The notes under the pieces were generated by a model. It saw only the letters and a program-made list of their open reading frames with translations, was not told where the DNA came from and made no database searches. 64,000 nucleotides of DNA from CAUPWF01 sp964369775 (GTDB taxonomy: Bacteria > Bacillota > Clostridia > Lachnospirales > Lachnospiraceae): the NCBI GenBank assembly GCA_964369775.1, contig CAYJHQ010000007.1, forward strand, positions 23,989 to 87,988, read 5' to 3'. The translations under genes were made by a program, and so were the position numbers. Positions 46,476-52,812 of this stretch are shown here, one piece after another (positions within the stretch are counted from its first letter, which is position 1; each line of letters opens with the position of its first letter).

Positions 46476-47203
46476 GAAAAATCATCGCAATCATTGTATT
46501 AATCTTATCCGCTGCTGGATTTGTTATCCTAGGGTGTTTGACATGGCAGCAAATAATGATATATAAAGCAGCAGCAGATGCATTCGACAAAGTAAGGGAT
46601 GAGCATGTAGTGGGCGTTGATCCAAATACGGACTTGGAAAATCCTTTTGCAAAGGATAAAGTTTTGCAAATAGACTTTGAATCCTTGCAAACGCAAAATC
46701 CTGATGTGATCGGCTGGATACACATACCAACATGCAACGTTAGTTATCCGATCATGTATGGTTCAGATTATTTACAACAAAACACAGAAAAAGAATATAG
46801 CTACAGTGGCAGTATTTTTGTGGGAGATTCAGGAAGTCCGTCTTTTGAGCTAAAGAATAATATTATCCACGGACACAACATGAAGGATGGGTCAATGTTT
46901 GCAGGGGTCAGAAACGCAAGCATTGAAGAAATTCCATACTTTTATATTTACAATCCAGATGGGAGTATGAGCGTGTACGAGACTGTTTATGTGGGGCGGG
47001 TAGATGAGCTACACCCTATTTACTATTCAACATTTTCAGACGAGGAATCATTTCAAGAGTATATAGATATGGAGGTAGGTGGATCTTACAACAGCCGAGA
47101 TGCTTTAGAAATAGATGATAAACTTGCCACACTATCAACTTGCACAACAACGGACAGCAGCAGAAGTGTGGTCCAGGGCGTCTTGGTATCAACTGTTCCC
47201 TAA
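46472..47203 (+). CDS. Class B sortase
   Basis: Membrane-anchored cysteine transpeptidase that links proteins to cell wall or pilins to each other. An N-terminal signal anchor (about 3-25) precedes the sortase barrel with VIGWIHIPTCNVSYPIMYG, the catalytic His in IIHGHNMKDGSMF (about 133), Cys in LATLSTC (about 224), and Arg in SSSRSVVQG. These features fit class B. The start is TTG at 46472 behind a G-rich site, coupled to the preceding gene. Sortase B genes are frequent in conjugative elements of Clostridia. No sorting-signal protein is seen in the window. Confidence 0.9.
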   Translation: MRKIIAIIVLILSAAGFVILGCLTWQQIMIYKAAADAFDKVRDEHVVGVDPNTDLENPFAKDKVLQIDFESLQTQNPDVIGWIHIPTCNVSYPIMYGSDYLQQNTEKEYSYSGSIFVGDSGSPSFELKNNIIHGHNMKDGSMFAGVRNASIEEIPYFYIYNPDGSMSVYETVYVGRVDELHPIYYSTFSDEESFQEYIDMEVGGSYNSRDALEIDDKLATLSTCTTTDSSRSVVQGVLVSTVP

Positions 47204-47225
47204 GATGTTCTTTTCCAAAAGTTAG

Positions 47226-47256
47226 CATATTGTCCCCGAAAAGACAATTAAGGAGG
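47226..47256 (+). promoter_or_regulatory. CATATT element promoter, unit 9
   Basis: CATATT-N19-AGGAGG; the spacer contains the 15-mer TTGTCCCCGAAAAGA shared with 44766-44780. Confidence 0.55.
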
Positions 47257-47263
47257 ATGAAAG

Positions 47264-48154
47264 ATGAAGCTTTCAAGAAAAATTTCAAATGTTGCAAAGA
47301 GGATGACTAAAAGAACGGCGAAGCAGGGGGCGATGGCGTATACCAACAATTTATGGTTTTTACCTAAATTTGTGCGCTACATTATAGCAATCGTAGCAGT
47401 AGTGGCGCTTATTCAACCGTGGAGTTATGTGGATTTTATTCCAAATCCGATAACTTATATTCAGTCGCTTACGGAAACCGTAAAGAGCAGTGTGGATGAT
47501 ATGCTGCCAGACCTTCCAGAGCTACCTAGCTTTGGATTTGGTTCAAGCGAACAAGAACTGGGATCCATCACTGTGGGTGCTTATGATGAGCTTGCTAATT
47601 TAACTTACGACGGGGAGCAGGTTGTTGCAGTAAACAACAACGAACCATTCTTTACCGAGGAGGAAAAGGCAATTACAGATGCTTTTGAAGATTATTCTGA
47701 GCTGGACAGTCTTGGTCGGACTGGCCAGGCGTTTGCCTACATTACAAAGGAACTCATGCCTACCGAAGAGAGAGAGTCGTTATCTGATGTTTATCCGTCT
47801 GGATGGAATCAAGAAGCGTATGATTTTGTGGATGGCGGCTACCTATATAACCGTTGCCACTTAATCGCATTCGCCTTGGCAGGAGAGCAAGCCAACGAAA
47901 AAAATCTACTGACTGGAACAAGAAGTATGAACGTCGGAGGAATGTTGCCATATGAAGAGCAGGTGATGAGTTATGTAGACGAAGGTGGAGAAGTTTTATA
48001 CAGAGTCACTCCAATCTATAGTGGCGAAGATCTTTTAGCAAAAGGCGTACTAGTTGAAGCTTATTCACAAGATTTGACATTTTCTATCTTTGCGTTTAAC
48101 GTAGAATCAGGCGTTAGCATTGATTATACAACAGGCGAAAATCAAGCACTCTAA
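47264..48154 (+). CDS. Membrane-anchored DNA/RNA non-specific endonuclease (EndA-like)
   Basis: A 296-residue nuclease with an N-terminal membrane segment (about 38-58) and a beta-beta-alpha-metal domain like DNA-entry nucleases. Landmarks are YNRCHLIAFALAGEQANEKN (catalytic His, metal-binding Asn) and LLTGTRSMNVGGMLPYEEQV. The DRGH motif of the wider family is NRCH here, as in many Gram-positive members. The nuclease domain should face outward. It could degrade incoming or extracellular DNA, or help DNA transfer; which is not shown. Own promoter and terminator. Confidence 0.88.
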   Translation: MKLSRKISNVAKRMTKRTAKQGAMAYTNNLWFLPKFVRYIIAIVAVVALIQPWSYVDFIPNPITYIQSLTETVKSSVDDMLPDLPELPSFGFGSSEQELGSITVGAYDELANLTYDGEQVVAVNNNEPFFTEEEKAITDAFEDYSELDSLGRTGQAFAYITKELMPTEERESLSDVYPSGWNQEAYDFVDGGYLYNRCHLIAFALAGEQANEKNLLTGTRSMNVGGMLPYEEQVMSYVDEGGEVLYRVTPIYSGEDLLAKGVLVEAYSQDLTFSIFAFNVESGVSIDYTTGENQAL

Positions 48155-48173
48155 TAAGGGTGCTTTTTTTTGC
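48147..48173 (+). terminator. Terminator, unit 9
   Basis: AAGCACTC pairs with GGGTGCTT around TAATAA, with eight T. Confidence 0.85.
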
Positions 48174-48179
48174 GCACAA

Positions 48180-48214
48180 AAAAAAGAAGAAAGCGTATGC
48201 TCTCTTCTTTTCTT
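48180..48214 (-). terminator. Terminator of the ssb gene (minus strand)
   Basis: On the minus strand AAGAAGAGAGC pairs with GCTTTCTTCTT around ATAC, followed by T. Confidence 0.75.
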
Positions 48215-48217
48215 GAA

Positions 48218-48694
48218 CTAATTAAATGGAAGTTCTTCGTCAATTCCGTCTGGAATATTCATAAACCCACTGCTAGTATCTGCAGCTGCGTTGTTTGCAG
48301 GCGCTGTATTGTTTGCAGGCGCTGTATTGTTTGCAGGTGCTGTATTGTTTGCAGGTGCTGTATTGCTTGCAGCAGCCTTGCTCTCGCCAAATCCTACGTC
48401 TTCGGCCATGATGTCTGTTGTGTAAACCTTTACACCATCTTTGTTTGTGTAACTGCCTGTCTCGATTCGGCCGCAAACTTCAATTCTGTTTCCGATTGAA
48501 AAATATTTCTCGACAAATTCTGCACGCTTTCCGAAAATCACGCAATTGAGAAAGTCAGCTGTTGGCTCTCCGTCTCTTTTAAAAGCTCTGTCTACCGCTA
48601 CTGTGAATCTAGCCACCGCTGTTTGCTTTTCTCCTGATGAATACGTTACCACTGGGTCCTTTGCTAATCTTCCGCTAATAATTACTTTGTTCAT
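48218..48694 (-). CDS. ssb: Single-stranded DNA-binding protein
   Basis: A 158-residue SSB encoded by the element. The OB fold (1-105) begins MNKVIISGRLAKDPVVTY and includes FLNCVIFGKRAEFVEKYF and VCGRIETGSYTNKDG. A flexible linker of six-residue TAPANN repeats follows, and the C-terminal acidic tip DEELPFN matches the partner-binding tail of SSB proteins. It would coat ssDNA during replication or transfer of the element. One of only two supported minus-strand genes in the element. A CATATT box and AGGAGG precede it. Confidence 0.93.
   Translation of the reverse strand: MNKVIISGRLAKDPVVTYSSGEKQTAVARFTVAVDRAFKRDGEPTADFLNCVIFGKRAEFVEKYFSIGNRIEVCGRIETGSYTNKDGVKVYTTDIMAEDVGFGESKAAASNTAPANNTAPANNTAPANNTAPANNAAADTSSGFMNIPDGIDEELPFN
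48291..48378 (-). repeat. 18-bp tandem repeat in the SSB linker
   Basis: Four near-identical 18-base units plus a partial one, encoding TAPANN repeats. Only C/T changes distinguish units, which suggests recent slippage. Confidence 0.9.
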
Positions 48695-48713
48695 TGTTAT
48701 TTCCTCCTGAAAT

Positions 48714-48741
48714 TTTGTTTTTTATAATCGCTAATAATATG
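48714..48741 (-). promoter_or_regulatory. CATATT element promoter of ssb (minus strand)
   Basis: CATATT (complement of 48736-48741) lies upstream of AGGAGG with a 27-base spacer, longer than on the plus strand. Confidence 0.5.
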
Positions 48742-48777
48742 AGGAATTAAAAAGAAAAAGAAATTAATAATGATTCT

Positions 48778-48790
48778 GGAACTGAGTTCC
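48778..48790. repeat. Dispersed palindrome site 5, GGAACTGAGTTCC
   Basis: Exact copy between ssb and the sigma-like gene; left member of a pair whose starts are 39 bases apart. Confidence 0.85.
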
Positions 48791-48816
48791 AATATTCAAG
48801 ACTGTGAAAAGATTTT

Positions 48817-48829
48817 GGAACTGAGTTCC
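48817..48829. repeat. Dispersed palindrome site 6, GGAACTGAGTTCC
   Basis: Exact copy; right member of the pair, next to the terminator of the sigma-like gene. Confidence 0.85.
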
Positions 48830-48860
48830 AAAAAAAAGAGGCAAGGGGTTTCCCCTTACC
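48830..48860 (-). terminator. Terminator of the sigma-like gene (minus strand)
   Basis: On the minus strand AAGGGG and CCCCTT close an AAA loop, followed by GCCTC and eight T. Confidence 0.75.
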
Positions 48861-48864
48861 AACT

Positions 48865-49785
48865 TTAAAACTCAATATTATCTAGCACATCCGCCGCATC
48901 CTGCTGCGAGCTGCGCTTTAAGCGTCTTTTTTTGCCGTCCAGCAATCCAGAATCATCGCTGTGTTGCTGTAAAATTTGAATAGTCTTGCTATAAACAGAC
49001 TTTACTTCCTTCATGGAGTAATATCTTCCTTGTTCATCTGTAAGCTTTTCGCTAACCTCCTTATAAGACAACTCCTTTGATCCATCAGGATTCCAACGAG
49101 TCTTTAAAATTAGCCACTGCTCATCAGTTAAGTGCTCTCGAATCAAATCAGCAAGTTCCATAAATCTTTCCTTCTTCATTAAAACCTCTTCAGGGTTTGT
49201 TGAAGATGATAGAAGATTTGTAGCCTCCTCCACATCTGTCGATTTTGTTAATTTCGCATACTGGAGAGTATTAGAAATAACTTTCGGAGACAGTTCTGTC
49301 TTTTTTACAAGCATCTCCATAGTGGCCTCAATCCCCATTGATTCGTAATAATATAATGCAGATCGAATTTTTCTAAGGTTTGACACGTCATACTGTGACA
49401 TTGAGCCCCCTGTTTCTTGGCGAACTCTTTCGGACACGGCCTGTCTAAAATGTCTTGCAAAATATGTGATAGGTGCAGACTTTAAAGGATCGTAACTTGG
49501 CAAATGCTCAAAAAAAGCTACTGCCAGGTCTTGCCTTGCATCAGAGCTAGAGTTTGTTTGCTCTAGATTCCTCCCAGCGATGAGAGATATCTCCCTCATC
49601 CCATAGCGTAAAACCAACTTAAATAAATCATGCTTAATGTCATCGATTTTTTTCAAATGATTAGTTTTTAGTGATGGGTTTAATCTCATTTCTTCTTCTA
49701 GTTGAGCAATCTTCTTCTTCGATACGTAAAATCTCACCTGCTCCTTTGTAATAGTTACCTCTTCTGTTTTTACTACTTCTTGCAT
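48865..49785 (-). CDS. Divergent sigma-70-like RNA polymerase sigma factor encoded by the element
   Basis: A 306-residue protein with the sigma-70 layout but weak sequence match. Region 2-like: residues 50-125, with DARQDLAVAFFEHLPSYDP and TYFARHFRQAVSERV, matching the positions of the core-binding and -10-reading helices. Region 3-like helices: about 126-190 (NLRKIRSALYYYESMG, ELSPKVISNTL). Region 4-like helix-turn-helix: about 205-275 (LTDEQWLILKTRW, LSYKEVSEKL, MKEVKSVYSKTIQIL). No 1.1 region. The ATG 49785 lies behind AGGAGG; an earlier ATG has no such site. It is the prime candidate to recognise the CATATT boxes. A copy of that box lies upstream on the same strand, suggesting autoregulation. 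Confidence 0.72.
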   Translation of the reverse strand: MQEVVKTEEVTITKEQVRFYVSKKKIAQLEEEMRLNPSLKTNHLKKIDDIKHDLFKLVLRYGMREISLIAGRNLEQTNSSSDARQDLAVAFFEHLPSYDPLKSAPITYFARHFRQAVSERVRQETGGSMSQYDVSNLRKIRSALYYYESMGIEATMEMLVKKTELSPKVISNTLQYAKLTKSTDVEEATNLLSSSTNPEEVLMKKERFMELADLIREHLTDEQWLILKTRWNPDGSKELSYKEVSEKLTDEQGRYYSMKEVKSVYSKTIQILQQHSDDSGLLDGKKRRLKRSSQQDAADVLDNIEF

Positions 49786-50072
49786 TTTCTTCCTCCTAGG
49801 GTTTATGTTTTCAATTAAACTCATCAACCGACTCAGCGGTCTGGCTAAGCATGGGGAAGGCTATTTTTTTCTTTGCACGTAGAGTATTCTACTAGATATT
49901 TGACAAAAAATACATAAAAGCGAACAAAAATTAAGCAAATCTTAAAGTTTTTCTTGCCTGTGCCACACAATTCAATTATGAATTGCTGTTTATGTAATTC
50001 AACAAACAAATACGCTTTCTGTGAAAATATCGTTATATGCCAAGGAAATGAATATTTCCTCTTCTTTTTCAG

Positions 50073-50102
50073 CCTCCTGAATTTAATTCTAAACTTAATA
50101 TG
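50073..50102 (-). promoter_or_regulatory. CATATT element promoter upstream of the sigma-like gene (minus strand)
   Basis: CATATT-N18-AGGAGG on the minus strand, as good as any plus-strand copy. No ATG, GTG or TTG follows at a usable distance. Transcription would continue into the sigma-like gene about 290 bases on. Confidence 0.5.
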
Positions 50103-50172
50103 TAGAAAAAAGCAGGAAAAAAGAAAAAAGCGCGTAAAAAAATAAAAAAATCTGATTTGCAGTCTTTTTCAG

Positions 50173-50196
50173 CATATTAAAACAAAAAAAAGAGGT
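50173..50196 (+). promoter_or_regulatory. CATATT element promoter of the M23 gene (short-spacer class)
   Basis: CATATTAAAACAAAAAAAAG followed by AGAGGTAAGG; same class as units 7 and 8. Confidence 0.55.
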
Positions 50197-50201
50197 AAGG
50201 C

Positions 50202-51299
50202 ATGAAGAAAACAAGAATGATCACAGCTGCGTTTATCGCAATCATGGCAGCATCGACAGCTTTTACGGGGACTGTAACCGCACGAGCTGAAAACGTCCAA
50301 GACAATGAAACACCTGGAAATATTGACTGGGGAGATGAAGAAAAGGAGTATGCATGGCAAGTATATGCTATAACAGATTGGCAATCGGTTCAAAACGAAT
50401 TAGTGTTTAATGAGTTAAAATCGGGAGCGGAGGCAATTAATATAAGTACGGCTGTGGAGAGTTACAGAGATTTGATAGCAGAGGTCGTGCTGGATAATTA
50501 TAGCACTTCTAAGTTCCCCAAAGTTGAATACGTAGATTTTGCAATTGCCATCTTGCAAATATTATATGACAAGGGGGATTCGAATAATCCGATGGACTCA
50601 TTAGAGTATTTAAACCCAGGCGATTCGCAACTAAGTGACGAGGGTTTGATAAAGCTATTATTGGATCGTATATTTGCTTGCGAGCAAAGAAGCGCAGATG
50701 GAGATATTAAGGAGTTGGACGCTGAGTTAGAGGCTATTGCCCAGGGCGTTGTATTAGGATCCAACTACGTAACAGAAAATCAGAGTTACACAAAGTCAAA
50801 TGCGGATGCCTACGCAGCTGAAAACGGAATGAGTGGCCAGCCAACAGATATAGGACAACTACTAGAGAATCACTACAAAATCGTAAATATCAATGGTGCG
50901 GTTAGCGGAGAGTTTGTACATCCAATCCCAGACTACTCACAGATGACTAGTCCTTTTGGATGGAGAACGCATCCAATATCAGGTACAAGAAAGCATCATA
51001 ATGGAATTGACTGGGCGGCACCAACAGGAACGCCAATATATGCAATTGCCGACGGAGTTGTTTCAGTATCAAGCTTTCAAAGTGGTGGCGCTGGATTGTG
51101 GGCTAGTATTGACCACGGCGACGGGGTGATTAGCACTTACATGCACAACTCAGAGGTGTTTGTATCAGCTGGCGATACGGTAAAGGCTGGAGAGTTAATA
51201 GCTCTATGCGGAAGCACTGGTGGGTCTACGGGACCTCATCTACACTTCGAGATTGCTTTTGATGGAGTGAGAGTAGACCCAGCAATATACTTTTGGTAA
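50202..51299 (+). CDS. Secreted M23 (LytM-type) peptidoglycan endopeptidase
   Basis: A 365-residue exported hydrolase. Signal peptide residues 1-29 (ending VTARA), a helical N-terminal domain (about 40-240) with no recognised fold, and a C-terminal M23 zinc domain (about 250-365). The zinc site is complete: HHNGIDWAAP (about 265-270) and PHLHFEI (about 345-349), with SPFGWRTHPISGTRKHH before it. In conjugative elements such enzymes open the wall for the transfer channel; that is inference here. Two palindrome sites follow its stop. Confidence 0.88.
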   Translation: MKKTRMITAAFIAIMAASTAFTGTVTARAENVQDNETPGNIDWGDEEKEYAWQVYAITDWQSVQNELVFNELKSGAEAINISTAVESYRDLIAEVVLDNYSTSKFPKVEYVDFAIAILQILYDKGDSNNPMDSLEYLNPGDSQLSDEGLIKLLLDRIFACEQRSADGDIKELDAELEAIAQGVVLGSNYVTENQSYTKSNADAYAAENGMSGQPTDIGQLLENHYKIVNINGAVSGEFVHPIPDYSQMTSPFGWRTHPISGTRKHHNGIDWAAPTGTPIYAIADGVVSVSSFQSGGAGLWASIDHGDGVISTYMHNSEVFVSAGDTVKAGELIALCGSTGGSTGPHLHFEIAFDGVRVDPAIYFW

Positions 51300-51309
51300 G
51301 AGTAATTTT

Positions 51310-51322
51310 GGAACTCAGTTCC
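51310..51322. repeat. Dispersed palindrome site 7, GGAACTCAGTTCC
   Basis: Exact copy 11 bases after the M23 stop; left member of a pair whose starts are 35 bases apart. Confidence 0.85.
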
Positions 51323-51344
51323 GATTTTGCAAAGATAAATTCTT

Positions 51345-51357
51345 GGAACTCAGTTCC
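51345..51357. repeat. Dispersed palindrome site 8, GGAACTCAGTTCC
   Basis: Exact copy; right member of the pair. Confidence 0.85.
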
Positions 51358-51406
51358 GAATTCAAAATCAATAGATTTATTCAGTATTTTTTTACACCTA
51401 TTTTGT

Positions 51407-51437
51407 CATATTTAGGCAGAAAATAAATTTTAGGAGG
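51407..51437 (+). promoter_or_regulatory. CATATT element promoter, unit 13
   Basis: CATATT-N19-AGGAGG with a perfect GAAAATAAA in the spacer. Confidence 0.65.
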
Positions 51438-51444
51438 AATTAAG

Positions 51445-52317
51445 ATGAAAGAAAAGATTTTAGTAACGAAGATTACTCAAAAGGTGAGCTCAAAAGGAGA
51501 GGATTATCAAGTACTCACGGGCATGAATAGCAAAAAAATGCAAACAACTATCTTTAATTGGAAGTATTTGATGGATTTGTCATCTGCTGTGACGCCTTGT
51601 GTGTACGAACTAGATATCGACAACGACAGCTCGTGGCCAAAAGTTTTATCAGCGCCTAAAGCTCTTCCAGGTGAAGACAAGTCTAGCTTTTATCCATCGC
51701 CAGAGGTGGAGAGAAAGGCTGTGTGGATGGAATTCACAGAGGCTATCAAGAAGATTGAAGATGGAGAGCTTGCCGCTATTGTGAGGTTGTTTGCTCTTGA
51801 GCTTCGAGATAACTCCACTCATCCCCTAACAGCAGACTCTTGTTTTTCAAGACAGGTTGGCTTGCTAGAGGCTACAGTGTTGCTAGTTAGAGCTGTGACG
51901 CCATACTTAGAAAAGGGATATAATGACGACTTGCTTTTAGCGGGCGCAGTCCTTTATTACTCAGGCGCTCTAAAGTCGGTAAATGAGGACTATACAGCTA
52001 CTATTTATTCTGCCCTTTTAGGGACTGGATACCTAGGCAATGACTTAATAACCAGATATGTGGCAGAGGTCAATGCTGGAGATAGCGGAATTAAGTGCGA
52101 TCCATATTCCACTAAGATTCTTGCACTACAGCACTCTATCATGAGTAGAAGCACATGTTCACTACCAGCAACGCCAGAGGCTCTCATATTGAGAAAGATT
52201 GATGATTTAAACTGCGCTCTTGACGGCATGAATCAAATGTTGAGAGATATGGAGTTGTCAGAGGTTGCGCAAGCAAGATCGATTGGAAATCACTACAGAA
52301 AGGTTGTGAAGCTGTGA
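51445..52317 (+). CDS. YhaM-like OB/HD-fold protein with missing HD catalytic residues
   Basis: A 290-residue protein with the layout of YhaM-type 3'-5' exoribonucleases: an N-terminal OB-like domain (about 1-60) and a C-terminal HD-like domain. In the HD domain, LLLAGAVLYYSGAL (about 163-176) occupies the place of the usual LLAGALLHDIGK, so both the His and the Asp are gone. The final helix LPATPEALILRKIDDLNCALDGM (split here: LPATPEALIL then RKIDDLNCALDGM) keeps the family shape. It may bind nucleic acid without cutting it. AGGAGG before ATG; own element promoter. The assignment is from pattern memory and moderately sure. Confidence 0.6.
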   Translation: MKEKILVTKITQKVSSKGEDYQVLTGMNSKKMQTTIFNWKYLMDLSSAVTPCVYELDIDNDSSWPKVLSAPKALPGEDKSSFYPSPEVERKAVWMEFTEAIKKIEDGELAAIVRLFALELRDNSTHPLTADSCFSRQVGLLEATVLLVRAVTPYLEKGYNDDLLLAGAVLYYSGALKSVNEDYTATIYSALLGTGYLGNDLITRYVAEVNAGDSGIKCDPYSTKILALQHSIMSRSTCSLPATPEALILRKIDDLNCALDGMNQMLRDMELSEVAQARSIGNHYRKVVKL

Positions 52318-52337
52318 GGGATTTACTAGGAGGATTC

Positions 52338-52487
52338 ATGGCTCATTGGCAGCCGTCGTTAGATATTTGCGCGTGCGTTAATAAATACATGAGTATACTA
52401 TCAGAAGATGAGAGGGCTGAGTTTTTGCTCCTCTTTCCTACAGTTGTTGAAATCTGTCTAAAAAAACAAACAGAAAACACGCACTAG
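52338..52487 (+). CDS. Small hypothetical protein (49 aa)
   Basis: A 49-codon frame, MAHWQPSLDICACVNKYM at the start, with a Leu/Phe-rich middle and a charged end. ATG 52338 follows AGGAGG by four bases; an in-frame GTG at 52314 overlaps the preceding stop (GTGA) and could serve instead. It has no CATATT box of its own and is followed by a hairpin terminator, so it is probably the second gene of the YhaM-like unit. Not recognised. Confidence 0.55.
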   Translation: MAHWQPSLDICACVNKYMSILSEDERAEFLLLFPTVVEICLKKQTENTH

Positions 52488-52500
52488 TTGTGTGTTTTTT
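52473..52500 (+). terminator. Terminator, unit 13
   Basis: AAAACACGCA pairs with TGTGTGTTTT, one wobble, then T; it overlaps the end of the small CDS. Confidence 0.75.
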
Positions 52501-52501
52501 G

Positions 52502-52529
52502 CATATTAAAAGAAAAACACAAAAGGAGA
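52502..52529 (+). promoter_or_regulatory. CATATT element promoter, unit 14
   Basis: CATATTAAAAGAAAAACACA leads to AAGGAG; follows the T-tail of the previous terminator at once. Confidence 0.55.
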
Positions 52530-52533
52530 TTTT

Positions 52534-52812
52534 ATGAAGGTATATGTAACATTTGACAAGTATGACAAAACAATGGAAGAGCTAGAGAAAAAAAAGACAA
52601 CTCTGACATTTCCAAGCGTTGACGAGATAGATTTAATGAGGGAAAACCCAAAAAAATACTGGAAATTTGCTAGTTATTTGGAGATGCATTTAAAGCCTGT
52701 CACAAATGAAGAGAAGTATAGTTGTAAAAATTTAAAAGCATTTTTGAGAGAATGCTTAGAGCTGATTGATGAAGAAGACTTATTGACGAGGAAAGGCGAG
52801 GTGGTAGCATAG
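52534..52812 (+). CDS. Hypothetical protein (92 aa) preceding topoisomerase
   Basis: A 92-residue charged, mostly helical protein beginning MKVYVTFDKYDKTMEELEKK. No domain recognised. Its TAG shares one base with the GTG start of the topoisomerase gene, so the pair is translationally coupled; a helper role for the topoisomerase is possible but unproven. Confidence 0.65.
   Translation: MKVYVTFDKYDKTMEELEKKKTTLTFPSVDEIDLMRENPKKYWKFASYLEMHLKPVTNEEKYSCKNLKAFLRECLELIDEEDLLTRKGEVVA

Larger units (their letters stand above)
49786..50201. other. Divergent control region between the sigma-like and M23 genes
   Basis: 416 bases with no well-supported gene. The minus strand holds a TTGTCA box near 49900 and a CATATT/AGGAGG cassette at 50073-50102. 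From that cassette a 76-codon frame without a normal start codon (49845-50072) runs toward the sigma-like gene. The plus strand holds the promoter of the M23 gene. Very A/T-rich, with A-tracts. Confidence 0.5.

Noticed and set aside
48291..48378. Short regular repeats that could suggest CRISPR
   Set aside because: Contiguous 18-bp units with no spacers, in frame within ssb.
49786..49827. A longer form of the sigma-like protein starting 14 codons upstream
   Set aside because: The upstream ATG lacks a ribosome binding site, whereas the ATG at 49785 follows AGGAGG at normal spacing.
49954..50145. A 63-codon plus-strand frame between the sigma-like and M23 genes
   Set aside because: No ribosome binding site and low-complexity ending; the region is better explained as divergent promoters.
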